A stretch of 64,000 nucleotides of DNA from Catelliglobosispora koreensis DSM 44566 (GTDB taxonomy: Bacteria; Actinomycetota; Actinomycetes; Mycobacteriales; Micromonosporaceae), in assembly GCF_000379685.1 (NCBI RefSeq), contig NZ_KB903283.1, positions 336,820-400,819 of the forward strand, written 5' to 3'. Made by a program: the position numbers and the translations under genes. The notes under the pieces are model-generated. The model ran no database searches. It was not told where the DNA came from and saw only the letters and a program-made list of their open reading frames with translations. Below, piece after piece: positions 7,604-17,702 of the stretch (positions are counted from its first letter, which is position 1; each line of letters opens with the position of its first letter).

Positions 7604-9370
7604 ATGGCACGCAAGAAACCTCAGCCGGATCCGCGTTTCGTGGCGTTCGAGGCCGGTTACGCCGGGGCCAAGCGGCACCCGTTCTTCCACCGCGTGGGCA
7701 GCGGTGCCGCCTGGCAGGAGGATCTAGAGCTTGTCAAAGCCAGAGGGTACGCCAGGGTGCGCTCCGATGGCTCGATAGTGGTGAACAAGAACGCCCGCCT
7801 GGAGCCCGACGAGTGGACTTGGGTCATCGCGCACTGCTTGCTGCACCTCGGTTTCGGGCACCTCGACGCGGACCGCTCCGTTGACGAACCGTCGTTCGCG
7901 GCCGCATGCCTTGTGGTGACGCGCTTTCAGCATCAGCTGAAGCTCGGGGAAGCGCCGATCGCTGTCCCGGCAGACCTTCCCGGGGGTGATGAGTCGCGCC
8001 TTGCTGAGGTGTGGCGTGCTCTCGGCGTACCAGCTGAAATGAAGCACTTGGGATGTGGCGGTGCCGCACCTGACCACGAGCCTGGCTTGCCCCCACGGTC
8101 CATTGTGGAGGGAAAGGAACCCACCTGGGTGCAACGGTTCGCGATCGGGCTGGCGTCAGCGGCCGCGAACGCGGTGGAAGAGGCGGGTGAGCGGACCGTC
8201 CGGCAGAAAGGCGAGATCGATCCGGATAACCCTTGGGAGCAAGCGCGGCGCTGGTTCGTTACCGCGTTTCCTTTGCTGGCTGCCCTCGCCGCCGGATTCA
8301 AGATTGTGGCCGACGCGGAACTGGCACGTTCGTGGCAGATCAGTGTGGCCGCGTTCGATGCGAGCGTGGGCGAGATCTACGCGAATCGAGAGCACCGGTT
8401 CGTGCTGGCGCACGAGATGCTGCATGCTGCCCTCAGGCACGGCGACCGGGTAGGGCTCCGTGATCCCTATCAGTGGAACGTCGCCGCTGATTACGTCATC
8501 AACGGCTGGCTCGTGGAGATGGGCGTCGGGCAGATGCCCGAGGACTGCCTCTACGACCCGGCGCTCAAAGGCCGTGGTGCTGAAGACGTCTATGACGAGA
8601 TCGTGCGGAACCTGCGCCGTTATCGCAAACTCGCGACCCTGCGTGGCCGTGGGCTTGGCGACATGATTTCCGGAGCCCGCGGCGACGAAAGGCAACGCGG
8701 CGGCGATCTCGACGACTTCTACCGCAGGGCTTTGCTCGGCGGACTGTCCTATCACGAGCAATCCGGCCGTGGGCTCCTGCCGTCCGGGCTGGTGGAGGAA
8801 ATCCGGGTACTAGAGCACCCGCCCCCGCCGTGGGAGGTGGAACTGGCGCGGTGGTTCGACCGGCACTTCGCGCCGCTGGAGCGCTTGCGCAGCTTCGCCA
8901 GGGCATCGCGGCGGCAGGCCTCCACGCCTGCCATTCCGCGCCCGGGCTGGGTGCGGCCCGAAGTCCCGGTGCAGGAAAGGACTTTTGGCATCGTCCTCGG
9001 CACGTCGGGGTCGATGGACCCGGCCGTGCTCGGAAAAGCCTTGGGTGCCATCGCTTCTTACACCGCGGCGCGGGATGTCCCAGCGGCCCGGATCGTGTTT
9101 TGCGATGCGGCCGCCTACGACGCTGGTTATGTCGCGGTGGAAGACATCGCCGGGCGGGTCCGGGTGCGGGGCCGTGGCGGCACCGTCTTGCAGCCCGGCG
9201 TCAATCTGCTGGAGCACGCGGATGACTTTCCGCTGGACGGCCCGATCCTGATCATCACGGACGGGGCGTGCGACGTGCTGAGGATCCGGCGCGAGCATGC
9301 CTTCCTCCTGCCGCGCGGAGCCACCCTTCCGTTCACTCCCCGTGGTGAGGTTTTCCGCATCAAGCCTTAA
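7604..9370 (+). CDS. DUF2201-type putative metallopeptidase with C-terminal VWA-like domain
   Basis: 588 residues. The N-terminal half has an HCLLHLGFGH segment and a second HExxH-type motif (LAHEMLHAALRHGDR). The C-terminal quarter is a VWA-like domain (FGIVLGTSGSMD ... ILIITDGACDVLRI). Family members are normally encoded beside a MoxR ATPase and thought to work with it, as in other MoxR/VWA chaperone pairs. Here the partner is broken, and the first MIDAS aspartate of the usual DTSGS is Gly (GTSGS), so metal binding by the VWA domain is doubtful. The reading frame is otherwise intact. Confidence 0.82.
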   Translation: MARKKPQPDPRFVAFEAGYAGAKRHPFFHRVGSGAAWQEDLELVKARGYARVRSDGSIVVNKNARLEPDEWTWVIAHCLLHLGFGHLDADRSVDEPSFAAACLVVTRFQHQLKLGEAPIAVPADLPGGDESRLAEVWRALGVPAEMKHLGCGGAAPDHEPGLPPRSIVEGKEPTWVQRFAIGLASAAANAVEEAGERTVRQKGEIDPDNPWEQARRWFVTAFPLLAALAAGFKIVADAELARSWQISVAAFDASVGEIYANREHRFVLAHEMLHAALRHGDRVGLRDPYQWNVAADYVINGWLVEMGVGQMPEDCLYDPALKGRGAEDVYDEIVRNLRRYRKLATLRGRGLGDMISGARGDERQRGGDLDDFYRRALLGGLSYHEQSGRGLLPSGLVEEIRVLEHPPPPWEVELARWFDRHFAPLERLRSFARASRRQASTPAIPRPGWVRPEVPVQERTFGIVLGTSGSMDPAVLGKALGAIASYTAARDVPAARIVFCDAAAYDAGYVAVEDIAGRVRVRGRGGTVLQPGVNLLEHADDFPLDGPILIITDGACDVLRIRREHAFLLPRGATLPFTPRGEVFRIKP

Positions 9371-9466
9371 ATGCGGGCAAAACTCATGTGCCGAGCGTCA
9401 CTCACGGTTAAACCCTTGAAAGTCTAGTGGTGTAGTGGGATATTCGTCGTCAGCTAGTTCCGCTTC

Positions 9467-9550
9467 GTGAGCCGCCGGCATTGGGGCCCCGCCTCGCCAA
9501 GTGGAACGTGGCTTTGCGCCTCGAACCTCTCCAACCTCATTAATCGATAG
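9467..9550 (+). CDS. possible leader peptide of the sulfate-uptake operon
   Basis: A 27-residue frame from GTG 9467 to TAG 9550 ends 21 nt before the start chosen for the substrate-binding protein. It begins with an SRRH motif and carries one Cys (residue 17, LCAS). From general knowledge, many actinomycetes have short SRRH-containing, Cys-bearing leader peptides upstream of sulfur-assimilation genes, thought to sense cysteine supply. No strong ribosome site or poly-Cys run is seen here, so the call rests on the motif and position. Confidence 0.4.
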   Translation: MSRRHWGPASPSGTWLCASNLSNLINR

Positions 9551-9571
9551 ATTTCAATGTTAGGGTCCCGC

Positions 9572-10597
9572 ATGAAGAACCGGATCAGGGCAACAGTCGC
9601 ACTCTTAGCCGCCGCCGGCCTTGCACTGGCCGGCTGCGGCACGGGTAACAACGCTGCGGCGGAGAACTCCGCGACGCTGTCCATCGTGGGGTTCGCCGTT
9701 CCTGAGGCGGCCAACAAGGCGATCGCCGCGGAGTGGAACAAGACCGTCGAGGGCAAGGGCGTGAAGTTCCAGACGTCCTATGGCGCGTCCGGCGACCAGA
9801 GCCGCGCTGTCGTGAATGGACTGAAGGCCGACTACGTGCACTTCTCCGTCAGCAGCGACGTGACCCGCCTGGTCGACGCCGGGCTCGTCGATGCCAGCTG
9901 GAACAAGGGCGCCACCAAGGGCATCGTGTCGTCCTCGGTCGTGGTTCTCGCCGTGCGTGAGGGAAACCCTAAGAACATCAAGGGCTGGGACGACCTCATC
10001 AAGCCAGGGGTGGGCATCGTGACGCCAAACCCGGCTTCGTCGGGCGCGGCCCGCTGGAACGCCCTGGCCGCATGGGGCCACATCACTGCCAATGGGGGTA
10101 CTGACGCACAGGCCGCCGAATTCGTGACCAAGCTGTTCACGAATGTGGTGTCCCTGCCCAACAGTGGCCGTGACGCCACGACGAGCTTCCTCGGTGGCAC
10201 CGGTGATGTGCTGCTCGCCTATGAGAACGAGGCGATCCTCGCGACTCAGGCCGGCGAGAAGCTCGACTGGATCCTGCCGGACACCACTATCCTCATCGAG
10301 AACCCGGGCGCGATCCTGAACAACGCTGACCCCAAGGCCAAGCAGTGGCTCGACTTCGTGCTTAGTGACAAGGGACAGCGTCAGTTCGCCCTCAAGGGCT
10401 TCCGCCCGATCATCCAGGGCGTCGACACCAAGGGCGTGCAAGGCGCGATCGACCCGAGCAACCCGTTCCCGGCGCCGAAGAAGCTGCTGACCGTCGAGAA
10501 AGACTTCGGTAGCTGGTCGGCACTGTCGAAGAAGTACTTCGATGAGAAAGAGGGTCTCATCGTGAAGATCATTGCAGCGTCAGGCAAAGCGAAGTGA
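9572..10597 (+). CDS. sbp: sulfate ABC transporter substrate-binding lipoprotein
   Basis: The start is placed at ATG 9572, with AGGG 6 nt upstream, rather than the in-frame ATG 9557, which lacks a ribosome site. 341 residues: lipoprotein signal peptide with lipobox LAGC (Cys near residue 21), then the SBP_bac_11/CysP-Sbp fold (NGLKADYVHFSVSSDVTRLV, NPASSGAARWN, YENEAI). It captures sulfate or thiosulfate outside the membrane for CysTWA. First structural gene of a tight operon: its stop overlaps the next start (GTGA). Confidence 0.92.
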   Translation: MKNRIRATVALLAAAGLALAGCGTGNNAAAENSATLSIVGFAVPEAANKAIAAEWNKTVEGKGVKFQTSYGASGDQSRAVVNGLKADYVHFSVSSDVTRLVDAGLVDASWNKGATKGIVSSSVVVLAVREGNPKNIKGWDDLIKPGVGIVTPNPASSGAARWNALAAWGHITANGGTDAQAAEFVTKLFTNVVSLPNSGRDATTSFLGGTGDVLLAYENEAILATQAGEKLDWILPDTTILIENPGAILNNADPKAKQWLDFVLSDKGQRQFALKGFRPIIQGVDTKGVQGAIDPSNPFPAPKKLLTVEKDFGSWSALSKKYFDEKEGLIVKIIAASGKAK

Positions 10598-11445
10598 GTT
10601 CCGCGCTCCTTGTCCCGGATCGCCCGGCGGCTTCACGCCGCCGGGCGGCCCGGGGCGGCCGTCGTTTGACCCGGGTCTCTGGCCTGGGTCTTGGCATTGC
10701 CATGATGTGGTTCAGTTTGCTCGTCCTGATCCCACTGGCCGCCGTGGTCGTCACGGGCACCAGCGGTGGCTGGTCTGGCTTCTGGGACGCGGTCACCAAT
10801 GAGCAGACCGCCGCGGCGATCAGGCTGACCGTCGGCACCGCGTTTCTCGTGACCGTCGTGAATGTCATCATGGGCACCCTCATCGCCTGGGTGCTGGTGC
10901 GGGACCGGTTCCCCGGCCAGCGGGCGCTGGAAGTGCTCATCGACATTCCGTTCGCGTTACCTACCATCGTCGCGGGACTGGTGCTGCTATCGCTTTACGG
11001 GCCGAACAGTCCACTGGGGATCAACATCGCCAACGCCCGCCCAGCGGTGTTCCTGGCGTTCCTGTTCGTAACGCTGCCCTTCGTGGTGCGCACGGTTCAG
11101 CCGGTGTTAGCGGAGCTTGACAAGGAGGCCGAAGAGGCGGCGATGTCGCTCGGGGCGAGCAAGTTCACCGTGTTCCGCCGGATCATCCTGCCGAGTCTGA
11201 CGCCCGCCATCGCCGCCGGTGCCGCGCTGTCGTTCGCCCGTGGCGTGAGCGAATATGGCTCCCTCGTGCTGCTTTCCGGGAACCTGCCGATGCGTACCGA
11301 AGTCACCTCGGTCCGCATCCTCAGCAGTATCGAAAATGACAATGTGGACAGTGCCGCCGCCGTGGCCACCGTGCTGCTCGTCATCTCGTTCGCCGTGATC
11401 GTCATCTTGGATCTGCTTCAGCGAAGGATGGTGCGGCGTGGCTAA
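10594..11445 (+). CDS. cysT: sulfate ABC transporter permease CysT
   Basis: 283 residues from a GTG start overlapping the sbp stop by 4 nt. About six hydrophobic helices are visible, and the cytoplasmic EAA loop, which contacts the ATPase, is clear (EEAAMSLGASKFTVFRRIIL). With CysW it forms the membrane channel for sulfate/thiosulfate import. It overlaps cysW by 8 nt, so translational coupling is likely. Confidence 0.93.
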   Translation: MSSALLVPDRPAASRRRAARGGRRLTRVSGLGLGIAMMWFSLLVLIPLAAVVVTGTSGGWSGFWDAVTNEQTAAAIRLTVGTAFLVTVVNVIMGTLIAWVLVRDRFPGQRALEVLIDIPFALPTIVAGLVLLSLYGPNSPLGINIANARPAVFLAFLFVTLPFVVRTVQPVLAELDKEAEEAAMSLGASKFTVFRRIILPSLTPAIAAGAALSFARGVSEYGSLVLLSGNLPMRTEVTSVRILSSIENDNVDSAAAVATVLLVISFAVIVILDLLQRRMVRRG

Positions 11446-12229
11446 ATACGCCTTGCGGCTCACCGTCATCGCCTACCTGTTCTTTCTGGTGGCGTGGCCG
11501 CTTTACCTCGTCGGCAAGAACGCCTTCGCCAACGGGCTCGACAACATCACCGGCATCCTCGAAGACCCCGACATCGTGCACGCGCTCACGCTGACCGTGC
11601 AGGTCGCCGTCATCGCGGTCATCATCAACACGGTGTTCGGCGTCGGGATCTCGCTTTTGCTGGTGCGCTATGAGTTTCCGGGCAAGCGGCTGCTGAGCGC
11701 GATGCTTGACGTTCCGCTGTCGGTCTCGCCCATCGTCGTGGGACTGGCGCTGGTGCTCGTGTACGGCGGGCGTAACGGCTGGTTCGGCCCGGCTCTGGAA
11801 AACGCTGGCTTCCAAGTGATTTTCTCGACCCCGGGCATCGTGCTCGCGACCGTCTTCGTGGCTTTGCCGCTCGTGATCCGCGAAGTGGTGCCCGTGCTCG
11901 AAGAGGTTGGCGATGAACAGGAACAGGCGGCCCGCAGCCTCGGGGCCAATGCCGTGCAAACGTTCCGCCGGATCACGCTTCCGTCCATCAAGTGGGGCGT
12001 GATTTACGGTGTCGTGCTTAGCCTGGCGCGGTCGCTGGGTGAGTTCGGCGCGGTCAAGGTCGTGTCGGGCAACGTGCTTGGCCAGACGCGCACCGCCACG
12101 CTGGTGGTTGAGGAGAAGTATCTCAACTTCGACAAGGGTGGCGCTTACGCGACGGCGTTCCTGCTCGCTCTCGTGGCCGTCGCCTGCATCATCACCGTTT
12201 CCATTCTCAGGCCTAAGGAAGACCGTTGA
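11438..12229 (+). CDS. cysW: sulfate ABC transporter permease CysW
   Basis: 263 residues from GTG 11438, overlapping cysT by 8 nt. It has six predicted membrane helices and an EAA loop ([20 protein letters not shown]). The C-terminal [14 protein letters not shown] resembles the CysW consensus. It pairs with CysT as the heterodimeric pore, and its stop overlaps the cysA start (TTGA), keeping subunit synthesis coupled. Confidence 0.93.
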   Translation: MAKYALRLTVIAYLFFLVAWPLYLVGKNAFANGLDNITGILEDPDIVHALTLTVQVAVIAVIINTVFGVGISLLLVRYEFPGKRLLSAMLDVPLSVSPIVVGLALVLVYGGRNGWFGPALENAGFQVIFSTPGIVLATVFVALPLVIREVVPVLEEVGDEQEQAARSLGANAVQTFRRITLPSIKWGVIYGVVLSLARSLGEFGAVKVVSGNVLGQTRTATLVVEEKYLNFDKGGAYATAFLLALVAVACIITVSILRPKEDR

Positions 12230-13194
12230 GCATCGAGATCAAGAATGTGAACAAGCGCTTCGGCGATTTCGTGGCGCTCGACAACGTCTCCGTGAGCATC
12301 CCCTCCGGTCAGCTCACCGCGCTGCTTGGCCCTTCCGGCGGCGGAAAGTCAACTCTTCTGCGCATCATCGCCGGCCTCGAGAGCGCTGAAAGCGGCACGG
12401 TGGAGATCGAGGGCCTCAACGCCACGAAACTCCCGCCGCAGAAACGTAACGTGGGCTTCGTCTTCCAGCACTATGCCGCCTTCAAGCACCTGTCGGTCGC
12501 CCGCAACGTCGCGTTTGGACTGGAGATCCGCAAACGTCCCAAGGACGAGATTCGTGAGCGGGTCAACGAATTGCTCGATCTGGTGCACTTGCGCCAGTTC
12601 GCTGACCGGCTGCCCTCGCAGCTGTCCGGTGGGCAGCGTCAGCGCATGGCACTGGCCCGCGCTCTGGCCGTCCAGCCCACGGTCCTGTTACTAGACGAAC
12701 CTTTCGGCGCCCTGGATGCCAAGGTGCGCAAGGAACTGCGGGACTGGTTGCGCCGCCTGCACGACGAGGTGCACGTCACGACGGTGTTCGTGACACACGA
12801 CCAGGAGGAGGCGCTCGAGGTCGCCGACGAGATCGTGGTGATTAACGAAGGCCGCGTGGAGCAGATCGGTTCCCCCGACGAACTCTATGACCAGCCGGCC
12901 AACGACTTCGTCATGAAGTTCCTCGGCCCTGTGACGCAACTAGGCGACCGTCTCGTGCGCCCACACGACTTGCACCTGCAGGTGGGGGAGCGCGACGCTG
13001 AAGCGGTCAGTGGCCGCGTCACCCGCGTGACCCGCATCGGCTTCGAGATCCGGGTTGAGGTGAGCACCGGGGACCAGGTTGTCACGGTCACCTTGAACCG
13101 CAATGAGTTCTTGTCTCTGGGCATCGGCACGGGCGCGGAGGTTCAGGTGCGCGTGGCGCCTGACGTCCCGGCTGTCGTGCGGGCCGCCGCCTGA
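12226..13194 (+). CDS. cysA: sulfate ABC transporter ATP-binding protein CysA
   Basis: 322 residues from a TTG start that overlaps the cysW stop. Walker [10 protein letters not shown] (near residue 36), signature LSGGQRQR, Walker [13 protein letters not shown] and the switch His in VTHDQEEA are all present. The C-terminal third is a TOBE-like regulatory domain ([10 protein letters not shown] ... VTLNRNEF). It hydrolyses ATP to drive CysTW. An inverted repeat terminator follows the stop codon by 5 nt. Confidence 0.94.
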   Translation: MSIEIKNVNKRFGDFVALDNVSVSIPSGQLTALLGPSGGGKSTLLRIIAGLESAESGTVEIEGLNATKLPPQKRNVGFVFQHYAAFKHLSVARNVAFGLEIRKRPKDEIRERVNELLDLVHLRQFADRLPSQLSGGQRQRMALARALAVQPTVLLLDEPFGALDAKVRKELRDWLRRLHDEVHVTTVFVTHDQEEALEVADEIVVINEGRVEQIGSPDELYDQPANDFVMKFLGPVTQLGDRLVRPHDLHLQVGERDAEAVSGRVTRVTRIGFEIRVEVSTGDQVVTVTLNRNEFLSLGIGTGAEVQVRVAPDVPAVVRAAA

Positions 13195-13198
13195 GCCG

Positions 13199-13224
13199 TC
13201 TCCGGGCCGGTGCGGGCCCGGAGA
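13199..13224. terminator. bidirectional stem-loop between cysA and the Rrf2 gene
   Basis: TCTCCGGGCC (13199-13208) and GGCCCGGAGA (13215-13224) form a perfect 10-bp stem with a 6-nt loop in the gap between convergent genes. No T-tract is present, which is common for actinomycete terminators. Confidence 0.7.
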
Positions 13225-13227
13225 TGC

Positions 13228-13627
13228 TCACTCCTGCATCAAGTCGCTGAGCATCGTGTTGTCTAGCAACGCATTGGTGGCCGTGTGCAGCGTGCGCCAG
13301 AACGTGGGCAGTTTCACCGGCCGCTCCGTTGTAGCGCAAGCTCTTTGGCGGCCCGCCCCGGATGCTCGCCAGCATGCCTTCAACCGCGCGCATCACATCG
13401 CCGACACTGATTTCGGTGACAGGCCTCGTCAGGCTGTAGCCACCGTCGATTCCCGTGCGCCCGCTGAGCAACCTAGCGCGGCGAAGGTCGGCCAGAATCG
13501 ACGGCAGATAGCTGACGGGAATGTTCCGCATATGCGCCAGCTCCGCTGTCTTCACGGGACCGCCATGGTGCCAGGCGATGGCCAGCATCGCTTGCACCGC
13601 ATAGTCACTTCGCGCCGAAATATGCAC
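13228..13627 (-). pseudogene. Rrf2-family transcriptional regulator with a one-base frameshift
   Basis: From a GTG at 13627 the frame gives a normal Rrf2 winged helix (HISARSDYAVQAMLAIAWHH, IPVSYLPSILADLRRARLL, GGYSLTRP) and continues to RYNGAA near 13320. There it leaves the family sequence; shifting one base restores VKLPTFWRTLHTATNALLDN and a stop at 13228-13230, immediately before the shared terminator. The unshifted frame runs on into cysA and is Arg/Pro-rich nonsense. It is either a recent inactivation or a sequencing error. It sits convergent to the sulfate importer; CymR, an Rrf2 member, controls cysteine metabolism in other Gram-positives, so a sulfur-sensing role is an inference. 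Confidence 0.8.
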
Positions 13628-13659
13628 GGGATCAACGGACCTCTCATGCTATTCCTATC

Positions 13660-13673
13660 TTGTCTATAGACAA
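13660..13673. promoter_or_regulatory. perfect 14-bp palindrome upstream of the Rrf2 gene (candidate operator)
   Basis: TTGTCTATAGACAA is a perfect palindrome in an AT-rich patch 33 nt upstream of the Rrf2 start codon. Position and symmetry fit an autoregulatory operator for an Rrf2 dimer. I found no other copy when reading the cys promoter region. Confidence 0.6.
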
Positions 13674-13781
13674 TAAAGACTATCTGTGGCGTTGGCAATG
13701 TGGACCGTCCAATGTGGGCAAACGATGTGGCCACAATGGATCTAGCCGCTCGTCACGCGCGAAGTTACCGGCCGGTACTTA

Positions 13782-13822
13782 TTGACTTAACGCGATTGCA
13801 ACAAATAGAACTTGTTGCAATC
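13782..13822 (+). promoter_or_regulatory. cholesterol oxidase promoter with overlapping inverted repeat and KstR-like box
   Basis: A candidate -35 TTGACT (13782-13787) and -10 TAGAAC (13806-13811) are 18 nt apart. The -10 lies inside a perfect 11-bp inverted repeat, GATTGCAACAA (13794-13804) and TTGTTGCAATC (13812-13822), with a 7-nt spacer. Within it, 13806-13819 reads TAGAACTTGTTGCA, an exact match to the KstR consensus TNNAACNNGTTNNA. Repressor binding here would block RNA polymerase. Recognition by a KstR-type TetR regulator is inferred from the consensus and the steroid-active gene downstream. Confidence 0.65.
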
Positions 13823-13829
13823 CGTCTAG

Positions 13830-15491
<1,662 letters not shown>

Positions 15492-15504
15492 GAACGTCAC
15501 TGGG

Positions 15505-15531
15505 ACGGGGGCCCCGAACCGGGGCCCCCGT
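15505..15531. terminator. strong stem-loop terminator between convergent genes
   Basis: ACGGGGGCCCC (15505-15515) and GGGGCCCCCGT (15521-15531) form a perfect 11-bp stem with a 5-nt loop, between the cholesterol oxidase stop and the stop of the AhpD-like gene on the other strand. It can serve both. Confidence 0.9.
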
Positions 15532-15541
15532 TGTGCTTTGC

Positions 15542-16027
15542 TTAGCTTGAGTGTCCGGGCAGGACGCAGATCGCGTCGAGGCCGAGGACGTGATTGAGCC
15601 GTCCAAACGCGAGCCACGATCCGATGCTCATGCTCAACTCGACGATTTCGACCTGGGTGTAGTGCTTGCCCATGCGGTCCCAGAACTCTTGGTCGATCCC
15701 GTGATGGTCAATGGCGTAACGCTCGGCGTATTCGGCCGCCATCCGCGTGCGCTCGTCAAAGCGGTCCGTCGTGCGCCACTCGGTGACGGCGTCGGCGAAC
15801 TCCTCTTCCACCTTCTGCCCTTCCCGGTCCGTGCGCCAGTCGAGGCAGAACAAGCACCCGTTGATTTGCGCGATCCGCAGCCGGGCGGCTTCGAACTCAC
15901 GCAGCCCTAGCGTCGAATACTGATAGACAGACAGCGAAAACGCTGACGCGGCAACACCTATGCCGGGAACGAGCTCGCCCCACACGTAGGCGATGGGGTC
16001 TTTGCCTTCGGGGATGTCGAGGTTCAT
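15542..16027 (-). CDS. AhpD-like / carboxymuconolactone decarboxylase family protein
   Basis: The start is placed at ATG 16027 (MNLDIPEG), with GGAAGGA upstream; the longer Arg-rich extension is non-coding in character. 161 residues. The family's CxxC redox motif is seen in NGCLFCLDWR, followed by the helical ELSMSIGSWLAFGRLNHVLG tail. AhpD-fold proteins are thiol peroxidase partners or decarboxylases; the CxxC favours redox activity. It overlaps the upstream oxidoreductase gene by 4 nt (ATGA), so they form one transcript. Confidence 0.85.
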   Translation of the reverse strand: MNLDIPEGKDPIAYVWGELVPGIGVAASAFSLSVYQYSTLGLREFEAARLRIAQINGCLFCLDWRTDREGQKVEEEFADAVTEWRTTDRFDERTRMAAEYAERYAIDHHGIDQEFWDRMGKHYTQVEIVELSMSIGSWLAFGRLNHVLGLDAICVLPGHSS

Positions 16028-17103
16028 GCTGAGGTCCTTCCGAACTTGCCAACGGCGGGGCGCAACGGGACGTCGAGCGCGTCGTAGAAACCTGGTTCCG
16101 CAGCGGCGAGCCAGTCGATGGCGTTGACGAGACGGGCCGCCGCGGTGGCGTTGCCGCCAGCGGAACGGTTTCCGCCTTCGTCGCTGCACTCAACGGTCAC
16201 CTCGATGGTGGGCCGGCCTTCGACGATGACGCGGTGGGCGCCAACGCCATCGGGAGCCTGTGGCCAGTCGGGTGCGCACGACGAGTGGATGCGGGTGACG
16301 TGCTCGATGACGATCCGTGGCTCGCCGGCGATGATGCCCTGCACCTCGAAACGGATGGCTCCCTGCGTGCCGGCTTCGAACTCGCCCATCGTCTTGGTGC
16401 TGATGGTGGTTTCGAGCGCACGCCTTTCTTGCGTTTCGCGAACCTCATCGAGTTCGGCGCCCAGAGCCCGGGCCATCATGCGGATCTGGCCGCCCCACAC
16501 CATGGTCGGCACCGTTGGCGCGAGCATGGGTGGCTCATAATCCATGGGCTGACCCATGCCCACGAGCCAGCGGACCGAGTCCTCCTGGTCGTAGGTGGAG
16601 TAGTCAAAGATCTCCTGGCACCGCAGCACATCGATGGTGGAGCCGAGGCCGCTAACGAGCAGGGGGAGCAAATCGTTGCCCCAGCCCGGATCGACACCCG
16701 AGACGAACAGTGAACCGCCACCTTCGGCGATCGCGGCAAGCACCGGCTCACGCAACTCTGGTGCCGCGTTGCGCTGGTCGTAGAGCGCGTAAATAGAGGG
16801 GGTAACGACAATGGCGCCAACGCGGATCGCCTTGACGATGTCGTCGAGCGCTTCGTCGGCGCGGATCTCGCCGGAGGCCGCGTAAACCACGGCGCGGGGA
16901 CCCGTTGCCAGGACGGCGCCGACGTCGTCGGTCGCGGCGATGCCGAGCTGATAGCCAAGTCCGGCAAGCTCACCCACGTCGCGGCCAACCTTCGCCGGAT
17001 CGTTTACCAAAATTGCAACGAGTTGCAACTCCGGGTGGGCGACCGTGGCCCGGATCGCGGCCCGGCCGACGTTGCCGGTCCCCCAAACAACCGTGGGAAT
17101 CAT
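16024..17103 (-). CDS. DapB-N-like NAD(P)H-dependent oxidoreductase (amine dehydrogenase/DHDPR-like)
   Basis: 359 residues. The N-terminus VVWGTGNVGRAAIRATVAHP is a Rossmann GxGxxG resembling dihydrodipicolinate reductase and 2,4-diaminopentanoate dehydrogenase. Databases usually name such proteins generically, and many occur in mycobacterial/rhodococcal lipid and steroid loci. It is too long and divergent to be lysine-pathway DapB. The first gene of a two-gene operon with the AhpD-like protein; a KstR-like box lies 36 nt upstream of its start. A steroid-related role is inferred from that box and the convergent cholesterol oxidase. Confidence 0.72.
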   Translation of the reverse strand: MIPTVVWGTGNVGRAAIRATVAHPELQLVAILVNDPAKVGRDVGELAGLGYQLGIAATDDVGAVLATGPRAVVYAASGEIRADEALDDIVKAIRVGAIVVTPSIYALYDQRNAAPELREPVLAAIAEGGGSLFVSGVDPGWGNDLLPLLVSGLGSTIDVLRCQEIFDYSTYDQEDSVRWLVGMGQPMDYEPPMLAPTVPTMVWGGQIRMMARALGAELDEVRETQERRALETTISTKTMGEFEAGTQGAIRFEVQGIIAGEPRIVIEHVTRIHSSCAPDWPQAPDGVGAHRVIVEGRPTIEVTVECSDEGGNRSAGGNATAAARLVNAIDWLAAAEPGFYDALDVPLRPAVGKFGRTSA

Positions 17104-17138
17104 GTGTTGGAGGGTAGCAATACTGTAAGCCAGATTTC

Positions 17139-17152
17139 TAGAACAGGTTACA
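17139..17152. promoter_or_regulatory. KstR-like operator upstream of the DapB-like/AhpD-like operon
   Basis: TAGAACAGGTTACA is an exact match to TNNAACNNGTTNNA, located 36 nt upstream of the start of the minus-strand operon and overlapping the stop codon of the DUF4383 gene by 5 nt. The second such match in the window is at the cholesterol oxidase promoter 3.3 kb away. Confidence 0.6.
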
Positions 17153-17576
17153 ATTCTGATTCCACGGTGACCCGGTTGTTCAGGCCAATCCCCAAGCCGA
17201 TCATGCCGAAGCAGAAGACCAAGTGGAGCCAGTTGTCCGCCGTGTTGACAGGGACGATGTTGGCCACGCTGTCGTGATCGATGACGATGCCGTAGACCCA
17301 GACTCCTAAGTAGATCAGACCGCAGCCGATCAGGTAAGACCGCGCGGCCTTGCGTGCCAGTAGCAGACCGGCGACGCCGAAAGCCAGGTGTATCAGATTG
17401 TGCAGCACCGAAACCTGGAAGATGCCGAGCAGCCGTGCTTGCGAGTGGTGTCCAGCGAACGTGAGGTCGTCGAAGTTCGCCGTCACGCCCGGTACGAAGC
17501 CTAGCGCCCCGATCAGCAGGAAGAAAAGCCCGACGGACAGGGCCGCGATATGCAGGGCTTTGGTCTCGGGTCGCAT
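17148..17576 (-). CDS. DUF4383 integral membrane protein
   Basis: 142 residues from ATG 17576; a longer frame to 17690 adds a polar, unlikely N-terminus. Four hydrophobic helices are visible (IAALSVGLFFLLIGALGFVP; LLGIFQVSVLHNLIHLAFGV; YLIGCGLIYLGVWVYGIVI; WLHLVFCFGMIGLGIGL), with the DUF4383 HNLIH and NxxDNWLH motifs. Function unknown. Upstream, TTGACT and TACTGT spaced 16 nt lie so close to the ATG (8 nt) that the mRNA may be leaderless. Confidence 0.85.
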   Translation of the reverse strand: MRPETKALHIAALSVGLFFLLIGALGFVPGVTANFDDLTFAGHHSQARLLGIFQVSVLHNLIHLAFGVAGLLLARKAARSYLIGCGLIYLGVWVYGIVIDHDSVANIVPVNTADNWLHLVFCFGMIGLGIGLNNRVTVESEL

Positions 17577-17702
17577 GTTGTCCGACAGTACGTCCGCTAT
17601 AGCGCCAGTCAAGGGGCTATGTGGACAGAACCGCAGCGCGCACTGTAGGTTACCTTCGCGCTTAGCTATGTCAGTGTAGCTATTCTTCAAGCGGAGGCCG
17701 CC

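Noticed and set aside
9371-9466. tRNA-like segment (GTCTAGTGGTGTAGTGGGA)
   Set aside because: No cloverleaf with matching acceptor and T arms could be built around it.
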